Below are positions 33,713 through 41,969 of a stretch of DNA of 64,000 bases, piece by piece. Under the pieces are notes generated by a model. That model made no database searches, had not been told where the DNA came from, and saw only the letters and a program-made list of their open reading frames with translations. Location of the stretch: positions 1 to 64,000 of the forward strand of contig NZ_BJND01000022.1 in NCBI RefSeq assembly GCF_006539505.1. The letters are read 5' to 3'. The first letter of the stretch is position 1. Each line of letters begins with the position of its first letter. Made by a program: the position numbers and the translations under genes. Source of the DNA: Streptomyces spinoverrucosus (GTDB taxonomy: Bacteria > Actinomycetota > Actinomycetes > Streptomycetales > Streptomycetaceae).

Positions 33713-35155
33713 GTGACTTCTGCGCCCGCCAAGCCCCGTATCCCGAACGTCCTCGCCGGACGCTACGCCTCCGCCGAGCTCGCCACGCTCTGGTCGCCCG
33801 AGCAGAAGGTGAAGCTGGAGCGTCAGCTCTGGCTCGCCGTGCTGCGCGCCCAGCAGGACCTCGGGATCGAGGTGCCGGACGCGGCGATCGCCGACTACGA
33901 GCGCGTCCTCGACCAGGTCGACCTGGCCTCCATCGCCGAGCGCGAGAAGGTCACGCGGCACGACGTGAAGGCGCGGATCGAGGAGTTCAACGACCTCGCC
34001 GGGCACGAGCAGGTGCACAAGGGGATGACGTCCCGCGACCTGACCGAGAACGTCGAGCAGTTGCAGATCCGGCTGTCGCTGGAGCTGATGCGCGACCGTA
34101 CGGTGGCCGTGCTGGCGCGGCTGGGCAAGCTGGCCGGTGAGTACGGCGAGCTGGTCATGGCCGGGCGCTCGCACAATGTCGCGGCGCAGGCCACCACGCT
34201 GGGCAAGCGGTTCGCGACCGCGGCCGACGAGCTGCTGGTCGCCTATGGCCGCATCGAGGAGCTGCTCGGCCGCTACCCGCTGCGCGGCATCAAGGGCCCG
34301 GTCGGCACCGCGCAGGACATGCTGGACCTGCTCGGCGGGGACGCCGCCAAGCTCGCCGACCTGGAGCAGCGGATCGCCGGGCACCTGGGCTTCTCGCAGG
34401 CCTTCACCTCGGTCGGCCAGGTCTACCCGCGCTCGCTGGACTACGAGGTCGTGACGACCCTGGTGCAGTTGGCGGCGGGGCCCTCCTCGCTGGCCAAGAC
34501 GATCCGGCTGATGGCCGGGCACGAGCTGGTGACCGAGGGCTTCAAGCCGGGTCAGGTCGGCTCCTCCGCGATGCCGCACAAGATGAACACCCGCTCCTGC
34601 GAGCGCGTCAACGGCCTGATGGTGATCCTGCGCGGCTACGCCTCGATGACCGGCGAGCTGGCGGGCGACCAGTGGAACGAGGGCGACGTGTCCTGCTCGG
34701 TGGTGCGCCGGGTCGCGCTGCCGGACGCGTTCTTCGCGCTGGACGGGCTGCTGGAGACCTTCCTCACGGTGCTGGACGAGTTCGGCGCGTTCCCGGCGGT
34801 CGTGGCGCGTGAGCTGGACCGCTACCTGCCGTTCCTGGCGACGACCAAGGTGCTGATGGCCTCGGTGCGCGCTGGGGTCGGCCGTGAGGTCGCGCACGAG
34901 GCGATCAAGGAGAACGCCGTGGCGTGCGCCCTCGCGATGCGTGAGCAGGGTGCCGAGCGCAACGAGCTGCTGGACCGGCTCGCCGCCGACGAGCGCATCC
35001 CGCTGGACCGGGCACAGCTCGACGAGCTGATGGCCGACAAGCTGTCCTTCACGGGTGCCGCCGCCGACCAGGTCGGGGCGGTGGTCGGCCGGATCGAGGA
35101 GATTGTGAAGCAGCGCCCGGAGGCCGCGGGCTACACGCCGGGAGCGATCCTCTGA
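33713..35155 (+). CDS. purB: adenylosuccinate lyase
   Basis: This 480-residue enzyme of the fumarase/aspartase superfamily acts twice in purine synthesis, cleaving SAICAR and adenylosuccinate with release of fumarate. The signature SSAMPHKMN is at residues 284-292, and TSRDLTENVEQ and GRSHNVAAQATTLG carry the other active-site regions. The GTG at 33713 gives VTSAPAKPRIPNVLAGRYAS, the expected N-terminus. The purB stop overlaps the probable CTG start of the next gene by 4 bases. Nothing unusual is seen in the protein. Confidence 0.96.
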   Translation: MTSAPAKPRIPNVLAGRYASAELATLWSPEQKVKLERQLWLAVLRAQQDLGIEVPDAAIADYERVLDQVDLASIAEREKVTRHDVKARIEEFNDLAGHEQVHKGMTSRDLTENVEQLQIRLSLELMRDRTVAVLARLGKLAGEYGELVMAGRSHNVAAQATTLGKRFATAADELLVAYGRIEELLGRYPLRGIKGPVGTAQDMLDLLGGDAAKLADLEQRIAGHLGFSQAFTSVGQVYPRSLDYEVVTTLVQLAAGPSSLAKTIRLMAGHELVTEGFKPGQVGSSAMPHKMNTRSCERVNGLMVILRGYASMTGELAGDQWNEGDVSCSVVRRVALPDAFFALDGLLETFLTVLDEFGAFPAVVARELDRYLPFLATTKVLMASVRAGVGREVAHEAIKENAVACALAMREQGAERNELLDRLAADERIPLDRAQLDELMADKLSFTGAAADQVGAVVGRIEEIVKQRPEAAGYTPGAIL

Positions 35156-35697
35156 GGCGCTTCACCCCGGAGGAGCTGGAGGCCGCCCGCGACCGTCTGG
35201 TACCGGACGTGGTCGCGGACGGCCTGCGGGTGCTGTTCTGCGGTATCAACCCCGGCCTGATGACCGCGGCGACGGGCCACCACTTCGCCCGTCCCGGCAA
35301 CCGCTTCTGGCCGGTGCTGCATCTGTCCGGCTTCACGCCGCGGCTGATGAAGCCGTCGGAGCAGGGCGAGTTGCTGTCGTACGGGCTCGGCATCACGAAC
35401 GTGGTGGCGCGGGCGACTGCCCGGGCCGACGAGTTGAGCGCCGAGGAGTACCGGGAGGGCGGGCAGCTGCTGTCACTCAAGGTGGCGCGGCTGCGGCCGC
35501 GTTGGCTGGCGGTGGTGGGCGTCACCGCGTACCGGGCGGCCTTCGACGACCGCGCGGCGCGGGTGGGGCCGCAGGTACGGACGATCGGCGACACGCGCGT
35601 GTGGGTGCTGCCCAATCCCTCCGGGCTGAATGCGCATTGGACGGCTCGGACGATGGCGGAGGAGTTCGCACGACTGAGGGCGGCCGCGGAGGACTGA
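35152..35697 (+). CDS. mug: G/U mismatch-specific DNA glycosylase (Mug), CTG start
   Basis: This protein belongs to the uracil-DNA glycosylase superfamily, Mug branch, which removes uracil or thymine mispaired with guanine. The motif VLFCGINPGLMTAATGHHFARPGNRFW holds the family active-site Asn, and VLPNPSGLNAHW is the second motif. The conserved N-terminal segment RFTPEELEAARDRLVPDVVADGLRV has no ATG, GTG or TTG before it. A CTG at 35152, overlapping the purB stop as CTGA and preceded by GGGAG at 35140-35144, gives a 181-residue protein. The alternative GTG at 35209 would lose about 19 residues and lacks a ribosome binding site. Confidence 0.85.
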   Translation: MRRFTPEELEAARDRLVPDVVADGLRVLFCGINPGLMTAATGHHFARPGNRFWPVLHLSGFTPRLMKPSEQGELLSYGLGITNVVARATARADELSAEEYREGGQLLSLKVARLRPRWLAVVGVTAYRAAFDDRAARVGPQVRTIGDTRVWVLPNPSGLNAHWTARTMAEEFARLRAAAED

Positions 35698-35713
35698 CCG
35701 GCTCAGGCGGCTC

Positions 35714-35742
35714 TTGACCTCAAGCTCACTTGAGGTCCCAGA
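35714..35742 (+). promoter_or_regulatory. MerR-family type promoter/operator
   Basis: A perfect dyad ACCTCAAG-N4-CTTGAGGT (35717-35736) sits between TTGACC (35714-35719) and CAGAGT, about 19 bases apart. The long spacer with a CTCAAG/CTTGAG dyad is the hallmark of MerR/SoxR-type promoters. No MerR gene is nearby. The 190 bases between it and the next start contain no recognisable gene. Confidence 0.7.
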
Positions 35743-35935
35743 GTGATCCCCCACCGGCAAACGCAAGGGGCTGAATCCCTCGGTGGCCAGCATCTGCCCG
35801 GCGCGCGCCAACACGCCAAGCGCGAGCCGTACCCCGAAGCCGTCGAACAGGCGGAGGCCGCCTCTCCGCCCTCCAAGGCCCAGCCAGATCGGGCCCTTCG
35901 GCCCGTACAGCGCCAAGGCGCGCGATCCTGGAGAC

Positions 35936-36250
35936 ATGGAGATCGAACTCTGGGTCGTGCCCGACTGCCCCAACCAGCAGCTCGCCGAGGAACAACTGCG
36001 GCAGGCGCTGGACGACGCCGGGCTGCCCACCACAGGCTTCACCACCCGAGTGATCGCCGACGAGACCGAGGCCGAGCGGTCCGGCTTCACCGGCTCCCCG
36101 ACCATCCTCATCAACGGACACGACCCGTTCGCCGAGCCCGACGCCACACCGTCCCTCACGTGCCGGCTCTACCGCACCCCCGACGGTCTGGCCAGAGCCC
36201 CCGACGCCGACCTGCTCCGGCACGCCCTCGAAGACGCCCGGCGGAGCTGA
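35936..36250 (+). CDS. thioredoxin-like small protein
   Basis: This 104-residue protein has a thioredoxin-like outline: an N-terminal strand (IELWVVPDCPNQQLAEEQLRQAL), a beta-strand ending GSPTILINGHDPFA with the cis-proline, and a C-terminal helix. Only one cysteine is in the CPNQ position, so it is not a dithiol oxidoreductase. Small actinobacterial proteins like this are often annotated near mercury lyase or MerB-like genes. A MerR-type operator lies upstream, which would fit a metal or redox context. It sits at the left edge of the IS-bracketed patch. Assignment beyond the fold is speculative. Confidence 0.65.
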   Translation: MEIELWVVPDCPNQQLAEEQLRQALDDAGLPTTGFTTRVIADETEAERSGFTGSPTILINGHDPFAEPDATPSLTCRLYRTPDGLARAPDADLLRHALEDARRS

Positions 36251-36258
36251 TCACAGAC

Positions 36259-36484
36259 GGGGACGGCGCCGGTTCCAGATCACCCCGCACCTCGCCCGAC
36301 GCGGCACCGGGCACGGCTCCGGCCTGGCGTGTACCGCTGGGTCGTGGAAGGAGCGATCACGCTGCTGCACTGGTTCCGCCGCCTGCGTATCCGCCGGGAG
36401 ATCCGCGACGACATCCATCACGCGTTCGTCACCCTTGGCTGCGCCGTCATCTGCCGGCGACGACTGCGCACTGCGCTTTGTTGA
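36259..36484 (+). pseudogene. IS5-family transposase C-terminal remnant
   Basis: Two frames carry the C-terminal end of an IS5-type transposase: FQITPHLARRGTGHGSGL, then after a one-base slip near 36325 YRWVVEGAITLLHWFRRLRI and DDIHHAFVTLGCAVICRRRL to the TGA at 36482. The VVE glutamate belongs to the DDE triad. Everything N-terminal is missing. The last 49 bp of coding similarity (36423-36471) occur again, inverted, at 38416-38464. It is inactive by itself. Confidence 0.8.
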
Positions 36485-36565
36485 GAGTAAGGGCGGACGA
36501 TCGCACCAGGGGATGGCCTGCTCGATGCGTCGGAACGCATACGTAGCAGCCGGGCCCGCGCAGCC

Positions 36566-37312
36566 TCACATCCGGGATCTCAGCACGTCGACCTCACAGC
36601 CCGGCGCGAAGGGGTCGAAGCCGTGCTCGATCAGCCAGCGAACTGCCAGCAGGCTTCGTAACGACCACCACGCGTGGATCACGTCGAGGTCGATGTCGGT
36701 GCCATAGCCGGCGATGACGTCGTCGAGGTGCTCCTCGTGCCCGAGCGTGAAGGTGGCGAGGTCGTACAGGGCATCACCCTGACCCGCCTCGGACCAGTCG
36801 ATGATTCCGGTGACCTCGTCGCCGTCGACGAAGAGGTGCGCGATCTGCAGGTCGCCGTGTGTGAACGCCGGAGTCCACGGCCGGAGCGCGGCCTCGGCGA
36901 CATGGCGGTTGCGGGTGACCAGGTCAGCGGGCAGGACACCGTTCGTCACGAGCAACTTGCACTCGTCGTCGAGTTCCGCCGCCAGCGCGACGATGCTCCG
37001 CCCGGCCCGGCCCGGCAGGGGCGGCAGGGGCGCTTGGTGCAGCTTCCGGATGGCGGCGCCCGCCGCGGCCCACGCCGTCGGCGACCCGGTCGACGGCCCG
37101 CCGAGGCGCCCAAGCGTCGTCCCCGGGAGTGCGGCGATCGCGAGCACGGGCGGCTTGCGCCACAGGACCTCCGGGGTCGGGACCGGCGCGAGGGACATCG
37201 CCTCGACCTCGGCGTCGATGCGCGCCTGATCGGCGTCCACCTTCAAGAACACGTCACCGACGCGCAGAGTCGCGCGCTCGGAATGGGCGACGACGACTTT
37301 GACCTCATCCAT
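36566..37312 (-). CDS. aminoglycoside-phosphotransferase-family kinase
   Basis: This 248-residue protein has an APH/choline-kinase fold: FLKVDADQARIDAEVEAMSLA (ATP-binding lysine region), the catalytic loop FTHGDLQIAHLFVDGDEV and IIDWSEAGQGDALYDLATF carrying the metal-binding Asp. In the loop the usual Asn (HGDxxxxN) is His, which I recall in some actinobacterial relatives. It could phosphorylate an antibiotic, a sugar or another small molecule; the sequence does not decide. The ATG at 37312 is chosen because the in-frame extension upstream is basic and unlike the family. It is inside the segment flanked by inverted IS5 remnants. Confidence 0.85.
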   Translation of the reverse strand: MDEVKVVVAHSERATLRVGDVFLKVDADQARIDAEVEAMSLAPVPTPEVLWRKPPVLAIAALPGTTLGRLGGPSTGSPTAWAAAGAAIRKLHQAPLPPLPGRAGRSIVALAAELDDECKLLVTNGVLPADLVTRNRHVAEAALRPWTPAFTHGDLQIAHLFVDGDEVTGIIDWSEAGQGDALYDLATFTLGHEEHLDDVIAGYGTDIDLDVIHAWWSLRSLLAVRWLIEHGFDPFAPGCEVDVLRSRM

Positions 37313-37663
37313 GGGCGACCAGTATCCCGGGGATGATCGCCGACGTCGCCTCTTCACATCGTCGGGTTGTGGCCGGGTGTCCCCACTGCAGCGAGCGCCG
37401 GTGCACGCCGGTGCTTGGTCTCTGCCTCACTGTCGTCCCCCGGGCGGGTGGTACAGGCCGGACACCGCATGGGCGACAGCTGACCGGACATGCTCTGGCC
37501 GGGTGTTCATCGCTCGCCTCTGTCCGCTGGACTTTGCGGGCGATGCCGACCCCGGCCAGCCCCCGCGTTCCAGTTCTCGGAGTGAGTGCCGGCACCGACG
37601 ACCAAATACTCGCCACTCACTCGCTCCAGATGCAGGCATAGACACGTTGAGAAGGAGACACGC
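37313..37663. other. 351-bp intergenic region with inverted repeat
   Basis: This stretch between the kinase (-) and the lectin (+) contains no convincing gene. An inverted repeat GAGTGAGTG-N25-CACTCACTC (37580-37622) lies about 40 bases before the lectin start and could be an operator or a leader stem. The rest shows nothing recognisable. Confidence 0.5.
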
Positions 37664-38230
37664 ATGCCTCTGTCCCGCAAGATCGCGCCGATTGCGGCAC
37701 TGGCTCTCGCCACACTCGTCCCCGCCGGCATCGCCAACGCCGCACCCGCCCCGGCACCCGAACTGCAAGTCCCCATCGGGCAAGCGGTGCACATCGACCA
37801 CGTCCTCACAGACACGCACATCATGTCCAGTCATTGGCGGGGCGACGCAGCCTCAAACGTACAGCTGTTTGAGGACTACGACAGCACCCACGGGGCCGGG
37901 GAGAAATGGATCTTCCGTGCGACAGGCCTGCGCGATCAGGTCCGCATCGAGAACTCGGGCGGCCAGTACTGCCTGCAACCCGGCGATCCAGCCAACGCCG
38001 TGGTAGGGACACAGATCGTCCAGCGCACCTGCAGCACCGGCAGCAAGGCGCAGCGGTGGACTCTGGAGTCCAACGGTACAACCGCTGAATTCACCATTCG
38101 GCCGTACGAAGACGACAGCCTGGCCATCACGCCCGCAACCAACGACCGCTACTCCACGCTCCGCCTCGGGCAGACCGACGGGCCTGGACACATCAACCAG
38201 CTCTTCCGCATCCGTTACAGCGACTTGTAA
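37664..38230 (+). CDS. secreted ricin-type beta-trefoil lectin
   Basis: This 188-residue protein has a signal peptide ending near GIANAAPAPAP and then a ricin-type (RICIN) beta-trefoil with QYCLQPGDPANAVVGTQIVQRTC and a QRWTLES-type QxW motif. Such domains bind carbohydrates and here stand alone without a hydrolase. AAGGAG before ATG 37664 supports the start. The codon mix is slightly less GC-rich than in its neighbours, consistent with acquisition. It lies between the inverted IS5 remnants with the APH-like kinase. Role unknown. Confidence 0.88.
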   Translation: MPLSRKIAPIAALALATLVPAGIANAAPAPAPELQVPIGQAVHIDHVLTDTHIMSSHWRGDAASNVQLFEDYDSTHGAGEKWIFRATGLRDQVRIENSGGQYCLQPGDPANAVVGTQIVQRTCSTGSKAQRWTLESNGTTAEFTIRPYEDDSLAITPATNDRYSTLRLGQTDGPGHINQLFRIRYSDL

Positions 38231-38415
38231 TCGCCGTACCGTCTCACGCGGGCACTGCCGGGCCCGACGCACCGTCCAAGTGAAGAGCTGCTGTCGGGCC
38301 CGCCCAGTCGCCGAGTCCCTGCACCTTCATCTGCTACCGCAGGCTCAGTTGAGATGACTTGTTAGACGTGTGACGCTTCACACGGCACTGGATAACCCGA
38401 AAGTCACCACGTGCG
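38231..38415. other. intergenic region after the lectin
   Basis: No gene is seen here. The stretch GTTGAGATGACTTGTTAG near 38350 looks like an insertion-sequence end, as judged from memory of IS5-type flanks, but no partner was located. It joins directly onto the inverted transposase remnant. Confidence 0.35.
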
Positions 38416-38483
38416 GTGCGCAGTCGTCGCCGGCAGATGACGGCGCAGCCAAGGGTGACGAACGTGCGGGGTGATCTGGAACC
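38416..38483 (-). pseudogene. inverted, internally deleted IS5 remnant
   Basis: The minus strand repeats two pieces of the 36259-36484 remnant. The 49 bp 38464-38416 equals 36423-36471 exactly, and it is joined to a roughly 20-bp piece equivalent to 36270-36290, with about 130 bp missing between. It is too short to encode a protein. Together the two copies bracket the kinase and lectin genes in opposite orientation. Confidence 0.85.
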
Positions 38484-38571
38484 GCTCAACAAGGCCGCTC
38501 ACGCGGGGGTGGCCGCCGGGCGGAGGACAAGCCCGTTACACGGAGGCCACCTCGTGCCCAGGGCCAGCCAG

Positions 38572-39003
38572 TCACTCGGGGTCCACCTCCGTGACAACGG
38601 CGAGCAGTCGGGCCGGGTCCGTCTCGTCGCCGTCGGCGACACCTAGCGCGACCCAGCGGCCCGTTCCCGTCGCCTCCCACACGTACAGGTCGTCCGCCAT
38701 GGCGCTGATGCTCGCCCACGGCTCCGGTATCTCCTCGCCCCGCTCGCCGCGCACCCGGAGGGTGAGCATGCCCCACAGGGGATTCGCCCCCCATCGCTCG
38801 TTGAGTCGCTGGGCTATCCCCTCCCTGAAGGCTTCGACGTCCTCGGCCGTGCGCTCCCCGTGCTCGCAGTCGGGGTCCGCTGCTCCCAACTCCGCTATGT
38901 AGTAGCCCGGTCCTTCTCGGCCGACGTCCGACCGGCCGTGCTCCGCCGGAAAGGGGCGCGAGCACAGCCGGTCAATCGTGTCCAGGCACCGTGCGATGTT
39001 CAT
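38572..39003 (-). CDS. hypothetical protein, possible IMM-like or SMI1-like small protein
   Basis: This 143-residue protein starts at ATG 39003 (MNIARCLDTIDRLCSRPFP). It is acidic, with no signal peptide or membrane segment, and contains GPGYYIAELGAADPDCEHGERTAEDVEAF and WGANPLWGMLTLRVRGERGEEIP. The blend of acidic and aromatic residues resembles small immunity-type proteins, but I cannot assign a family. It lies just outside the IS-bracketed segment, tail to tail with the remnant, and upstream of an ABC transporter on the same strand. Treat the name as a description only. Confidence 0.6.
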   Translation of the reverse strand: MNIARCLDTIDRLCSRPFPAEHGRSDVGREGPGYYIAELGAADPDCEHGERTAEDVEAFREGIAQRLNERWGANPLWGMLTLRVRGERGEEIPEPWASISAMADDLYVWEATGTGRWVALGVADGDETDPARLLAVVTEVDPE

Positions 39004-39043
39004 GAACCCAGTAAACCCGGCGCCACTGACAATTGGCGGTGCG

Positions 39044-39769
39044 TCAGGCGTCCCGCCGCCGAACGCTCCACGCACCCGCCACCACAGCACCCGCCGTCCA
39101 CAGCGCGGTTACGCCGAGCCCGGTCCACGGGCCCAGGCTCCCGTCCCACGTGCTGTGCAGGGCGATCTGGCCGGCGCGGTCCGGCAGGAAGTCGGTCAGG
39201 CCGCCCGCGGCGTCCCCGATCACGAAGGACACGACCAGCAGGAAGGGGATCAGGATGCTGAGCGCGCCGGTCCCGCTGCGCAGCAGGGCCGCGAGTCCGG
39301 CCGCGAACAGGGCCATCAGCGCGAGGTAGACGCCGCAGCCGAGGGCGCCGCGCAGTTGCTCTCCTGCGGTGAGCCCGTCTGCCGCGGCGCCCATGCCCGC
39401 GCGGGCGGCGGCCAACGAGGCGCCTCCGGTGACCAGTCCGACGATGAACACCGGTACGGCGATGGCGGTCAGCTTGGCCGTGAACCAACGGCCCCGCTGC
39501 GGCACCGCCGCGAGGGCGAGCCACAGCCCGCCGCCGGTGAACTCGGAGGAGACGGCGAGGGCACCGAAGGCGACGGCGGCGATCTGGCCGGGCACCATCC
39601 CGAGAAACGCCGTGAACAGGGGGTCGAACTCGGGGTCGTCGCTGCCGTCCGTGGCCGCGATCGCGGAGAACGCCGTCGTCACGGCGAACAGCGCCACCAG
39701 GGCGCCGTACAGCGAGCGCAGGGTGCGGATCTTCAGCCACTCGGCGTGCAAAACGGGAGTGAAGGGCAT
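39044..39769 (-). CDS. ABC-2 type transporter permease
   Basis: This 241-residue membrane protein has about six hydrophobic helices and the ABC-2 opening MPFTPVLHAEWLKIRTLRSLYGAL. It is translated 2 bases after the ATPase stop, so the two form an exporter. The ABC-2 family moves drugs, lipids or polymers outward. The gene pair is divergent from a histidine kinase/response regulator, an arrangement typical of stress-responsive exporters such as those for bacitracin or other wall-active agents. Substrate unproven. Confidence 0.9.
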   Translation of the reverse strand: MPFTPVLHAEWLKIRTLRSLYGALVALFAVTTAFSAIAATDGSDDPEFDPLFTAFLGMVPGQIAAVAFGALAVSSEFTGGGLWLALAAVPQRGRWFTAKLTAIAVPVFIVGLVTGGASLAAARAGMGAAADGLTAGEQLRGALGCGVYLALMALFAAGLAALLRSGTGALSILIPFLLVVSFVIGDAAGGLTDFLPDRAGQIALHSTWDGSLGPWTGLGVTALWTAGAVVAGAWSVRRRDA

Positions 39770-39771
39770 GG

Positions 39772-40692
39772 TCAGGCCTCCTGGGGCTGGGCGGTGAACT
39801 CGGTCTCGGCGGCGGTCAGATCCAGATAGGCCTGTTCCAAGGTGCCTTCCTGGGCGGCGAGTTCGAGGACGGGCAGCCGTGCCTCGGAGGCGAGGCGGCC
39901 GATGTCCTCCACGCGCGCGTGCTGCACGATCCACCCGCCGCCGTCGCCCAGGGCGGCCTCGTAGCCGTGCCGGGCGAGCAGCTCCCGCAGGGCGGCCTCC
40001 TCTGTGGTGCGAACCCGGACGCGGGGCTGCACGCGCGCGTGGATGAACTCCCGCATCGGCATGTCGGCGAGGAGCCGTCCCCGGCCGAGGACGACCAGGT
40101 GGTCGGCGAAGGACGCGGTCTCGTTCATCAGGTGGCTTGAGACGAGCACCGTGCGCCCCTCGTCGGCGAGCCGGCGCAGCAGCGTGCGGATCCAGATGAT
40201 GCCCTCCGGGTCGAGGCCGTTGGAGGGCTCGTCGAGCAGGACGACGGGCGGGTCGCCGAGCAGGGCGGCCGCGATACCGAGACGCTGGCGCATGCCGAGG
40301 GAGTACGTCTTCACCCGGCGGCGGGCGGCGGTGGCCAGGCCCGTCTCCTCCAGCACCTCGTCCACCCGGCGCACCGGGATGCGGTTGCTCGCGGCGAGGG
40401 TGCGCAGATGGTCGCGTCCGGTGCGCGAGCCGTGCGCGGCCTGGGCGTCGAGCAGGGCGCCGACCTCGCGCAGCGGTTCGTGCAGCGTGGCGTAGGCACG
40501 GCCGCCAATGGTCGCGGTGCCGGAGGTCGGCCGGTCGAGGCCGAGCACCAGCCGCATGGTGGTGGACTTTCCGGCGCCGTTGGGGCCGAGGAAGCCGGTG
40601 ACCCGGCCGGGCTCGACGGTGAAGGTGAGGTGGTCGACGGCGCGCCGGGTGCCGTACTCCTTGGTGAGGTCTCGGACGTCGATGCTGGTCAT
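39772..40692 (-). CDS. ABC transporter ATPase (ABC-2 exporter type)
   Basis: This 306-residue ATPase has Walker A GPNGAGKST, the signature YSLGMRQRLGIAAALLG and Walker B VVLLDEPSNGLDPEG, with switch His in VSSHLMNE. It matches the DrrA/NatA/CcmA-type ATPases of ABC-2 exporters and is slightly longer than the minimal domain because of a C-terminal extension that may contact the permease. It starts at ATG 40692 and is divergent from the kinase gene by 108 bases. The adjacent two-component system is a plausible regulator. Confidence 0.93.
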   Translation of the reverse strand: MTSIDVRDLTKEYGTRRAVDHLTFTVEPGRVTGFLGPNGAGKSTTMRLVLGLDRPTSGTATIGGRAYATLHEPLREVGALLDAQAAHGSRTGRDHLRTLAASNRIPVRRVDEVLEETGLATAARRRVKTYSLGMRQRLGIAAALLGDPPVVLLDEPSNGLDPEGIIWIRTLLRRLADEGRTVLVSSHLMNETASFADHLVVLGRGRLLADMPMREFIHARVQPRVRVRTTEEAALRELLARHGYEAALGDGGGWIVQHARVEDIGRLASEARLPVLELAAQEGTLEQAYLDLTAAETEFTAQPQEA

Positions 40693-40800
40693 GGCCCCAG
40701 CCTGGCCGCCTGCCCGGGGGCCGGACCTCCCCTGTGCGTGGAGATCGTCTCCCCCGCTCGGGTGAGGCCCGCTGTCAGTGGCGGCTGGCACGATGAGCCG

Positions 40801-41955
40801 ATGGTCCGCCTTCTGCACCCGCTGCTGCGCGGGACGACGTACACCCGCCTGCTGCACCTGTGCGTTCCGGTGCTGCTGGCCAGCGTGTGGTTGTTCATCG
40901 ACATGTCACGGCCGTGGGTGCCCGCGCTGCTGCTGATCCCGGTCGGGCTTATCCCTGCCGTTCGGCGGGGCGAGGGGCTGCAGGCGCGGTTCATGCTGAC
41001 CCCGGACGAGCCGCACTCGGGGATCTCCACCGCGCCGTCGGCGACTTGGGGCGACCGGCTGCGGACCGTGCTGTGGCTGGAGGTCCGGATGGGCCTGGCC
41101 GCGGTGACCGCGCTGATGACCGTGTGGTTGCCGATCGTCGCCGTCGACCTGGCCTCGGCGGCGCTCGGCACCCGGCCGTACGACAACCCGATCCTGCGGA
41201 TCGTCGAACCCCACTGGGCTTACGCCTTCCTGGTGCCGGTCCCCCTTCTGGCGATGTACGGCGGGGTGGTGGGGCTCGGCAAACTGGTCACCGCGATCGC
41301 ACGCCGGCTCCTCGGGCCGTCGGCGGCCGAGCGGCTGGCCGACCTGGAGGAACGCACCGAGCAGCTCCTCGAACGGAACCGAATCGCGCGGGAGTTGCAC
41401 GACTCGATAGGGCACGCGCTGACCGTGGCGGTGGTGCAGGCGGGCGCCGCGCGGGCGGCGGGCGATCCGGCGTTCACGGACCGGGCGCTGGGTGCGATCG
41501 AGGAGACCGGGCGGGCCGCGCTGGAGGACCTGGACCGGGTGCTCGGCATCCTGCGCGAGGCGGAGCGTCCGCTGAGCAGCCGTCCGACGCTCGTCGAGGC
41601 GGACCGGCTGCTGGAATCCGCGCGCACCTCCGGGGCGAAGGTCGACGCCGAGTTCACCGGACCACTGGCCACGGTGCCCGGCCCGGTGTCCCGGGAGGGC
41701 TACCGCATCCTTCAGGAGGCGCTGACGAACGTGCTCCGGCACGCGGGCGGTGTCCCCGCGCGCGTGCGGGTCGCGGTCGCGGACGGCCATCTGGACCTGG
41801 AGGTCCGCAATCCGCTGCCGGCGCCGATACCCGGGCCCGGCCGGGGCAGCGGGCTGCGCGGGATACGCGAGCGGGCGGCGCTGCTGGGCGGCCGGGCGCA
41901 CACGGGCCCCGACGACGGCGACTGGCAGGTGCACGTCGAGCTGCCGCTGGGCTGA
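40801..41955 (+). CDS. sensor histidine kinase (HisKA_3)
   Basis: This 384-residue kinase has membrane segments in the first 160 residues, a short sensing region, then HisKA_3 with the phosphorylated His200 in RIARELHDSIGHALT, and an HATPase ending in GSGLRGIRERAALLGG. It belongs to the NarL-linked class. The response regulator gene begins 14 bases after its stop. Divergent from an ABC-2 exporter, it probably controls that exporter, possibly after sensing a wall-active compound. Confidence 0.93.
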   Translation: MVRLLHPLLRGTTYTRLLHLCVPVLLASVWLFIDMSRPWVPALLLIPVGLIPAVRRGEGLQARFMLTPDEPHSGISTAPSATWGDRLRTVLWLEVRMGLAAVTALMTVWLPIVAVDLASAALGTRPYDNPILRIVEPHWAYAFLVPVPLLAMYGGVVGLGKLVTAIARRLLGPSAAERLADLEERTEQLLERNRIARELHDSIGHALTVAVVQAGAARAAGDPAFTDRALGAIEETGRAALEDLDRVLGILREAERPLSSRPTLVEADRLLESARTSGAKVDAEFTGPLATVPGPVSREGYRILQEALTNVLRHAGGVPARVRVAVADGHLDLEVRNPLPAPIPGPGRGSGLRGIRERAALLGGRAHTGPDDGDWQVHVELPLG

Positions 41956-41969
41956 TCTACGCTGGCCGG

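Noticed and set aside
38416..38646. A 76-residue plus-strand gene
   Set aside because: It begins inside the inverted IS remnant, overlaps the gene at 38572 and has no family signal.
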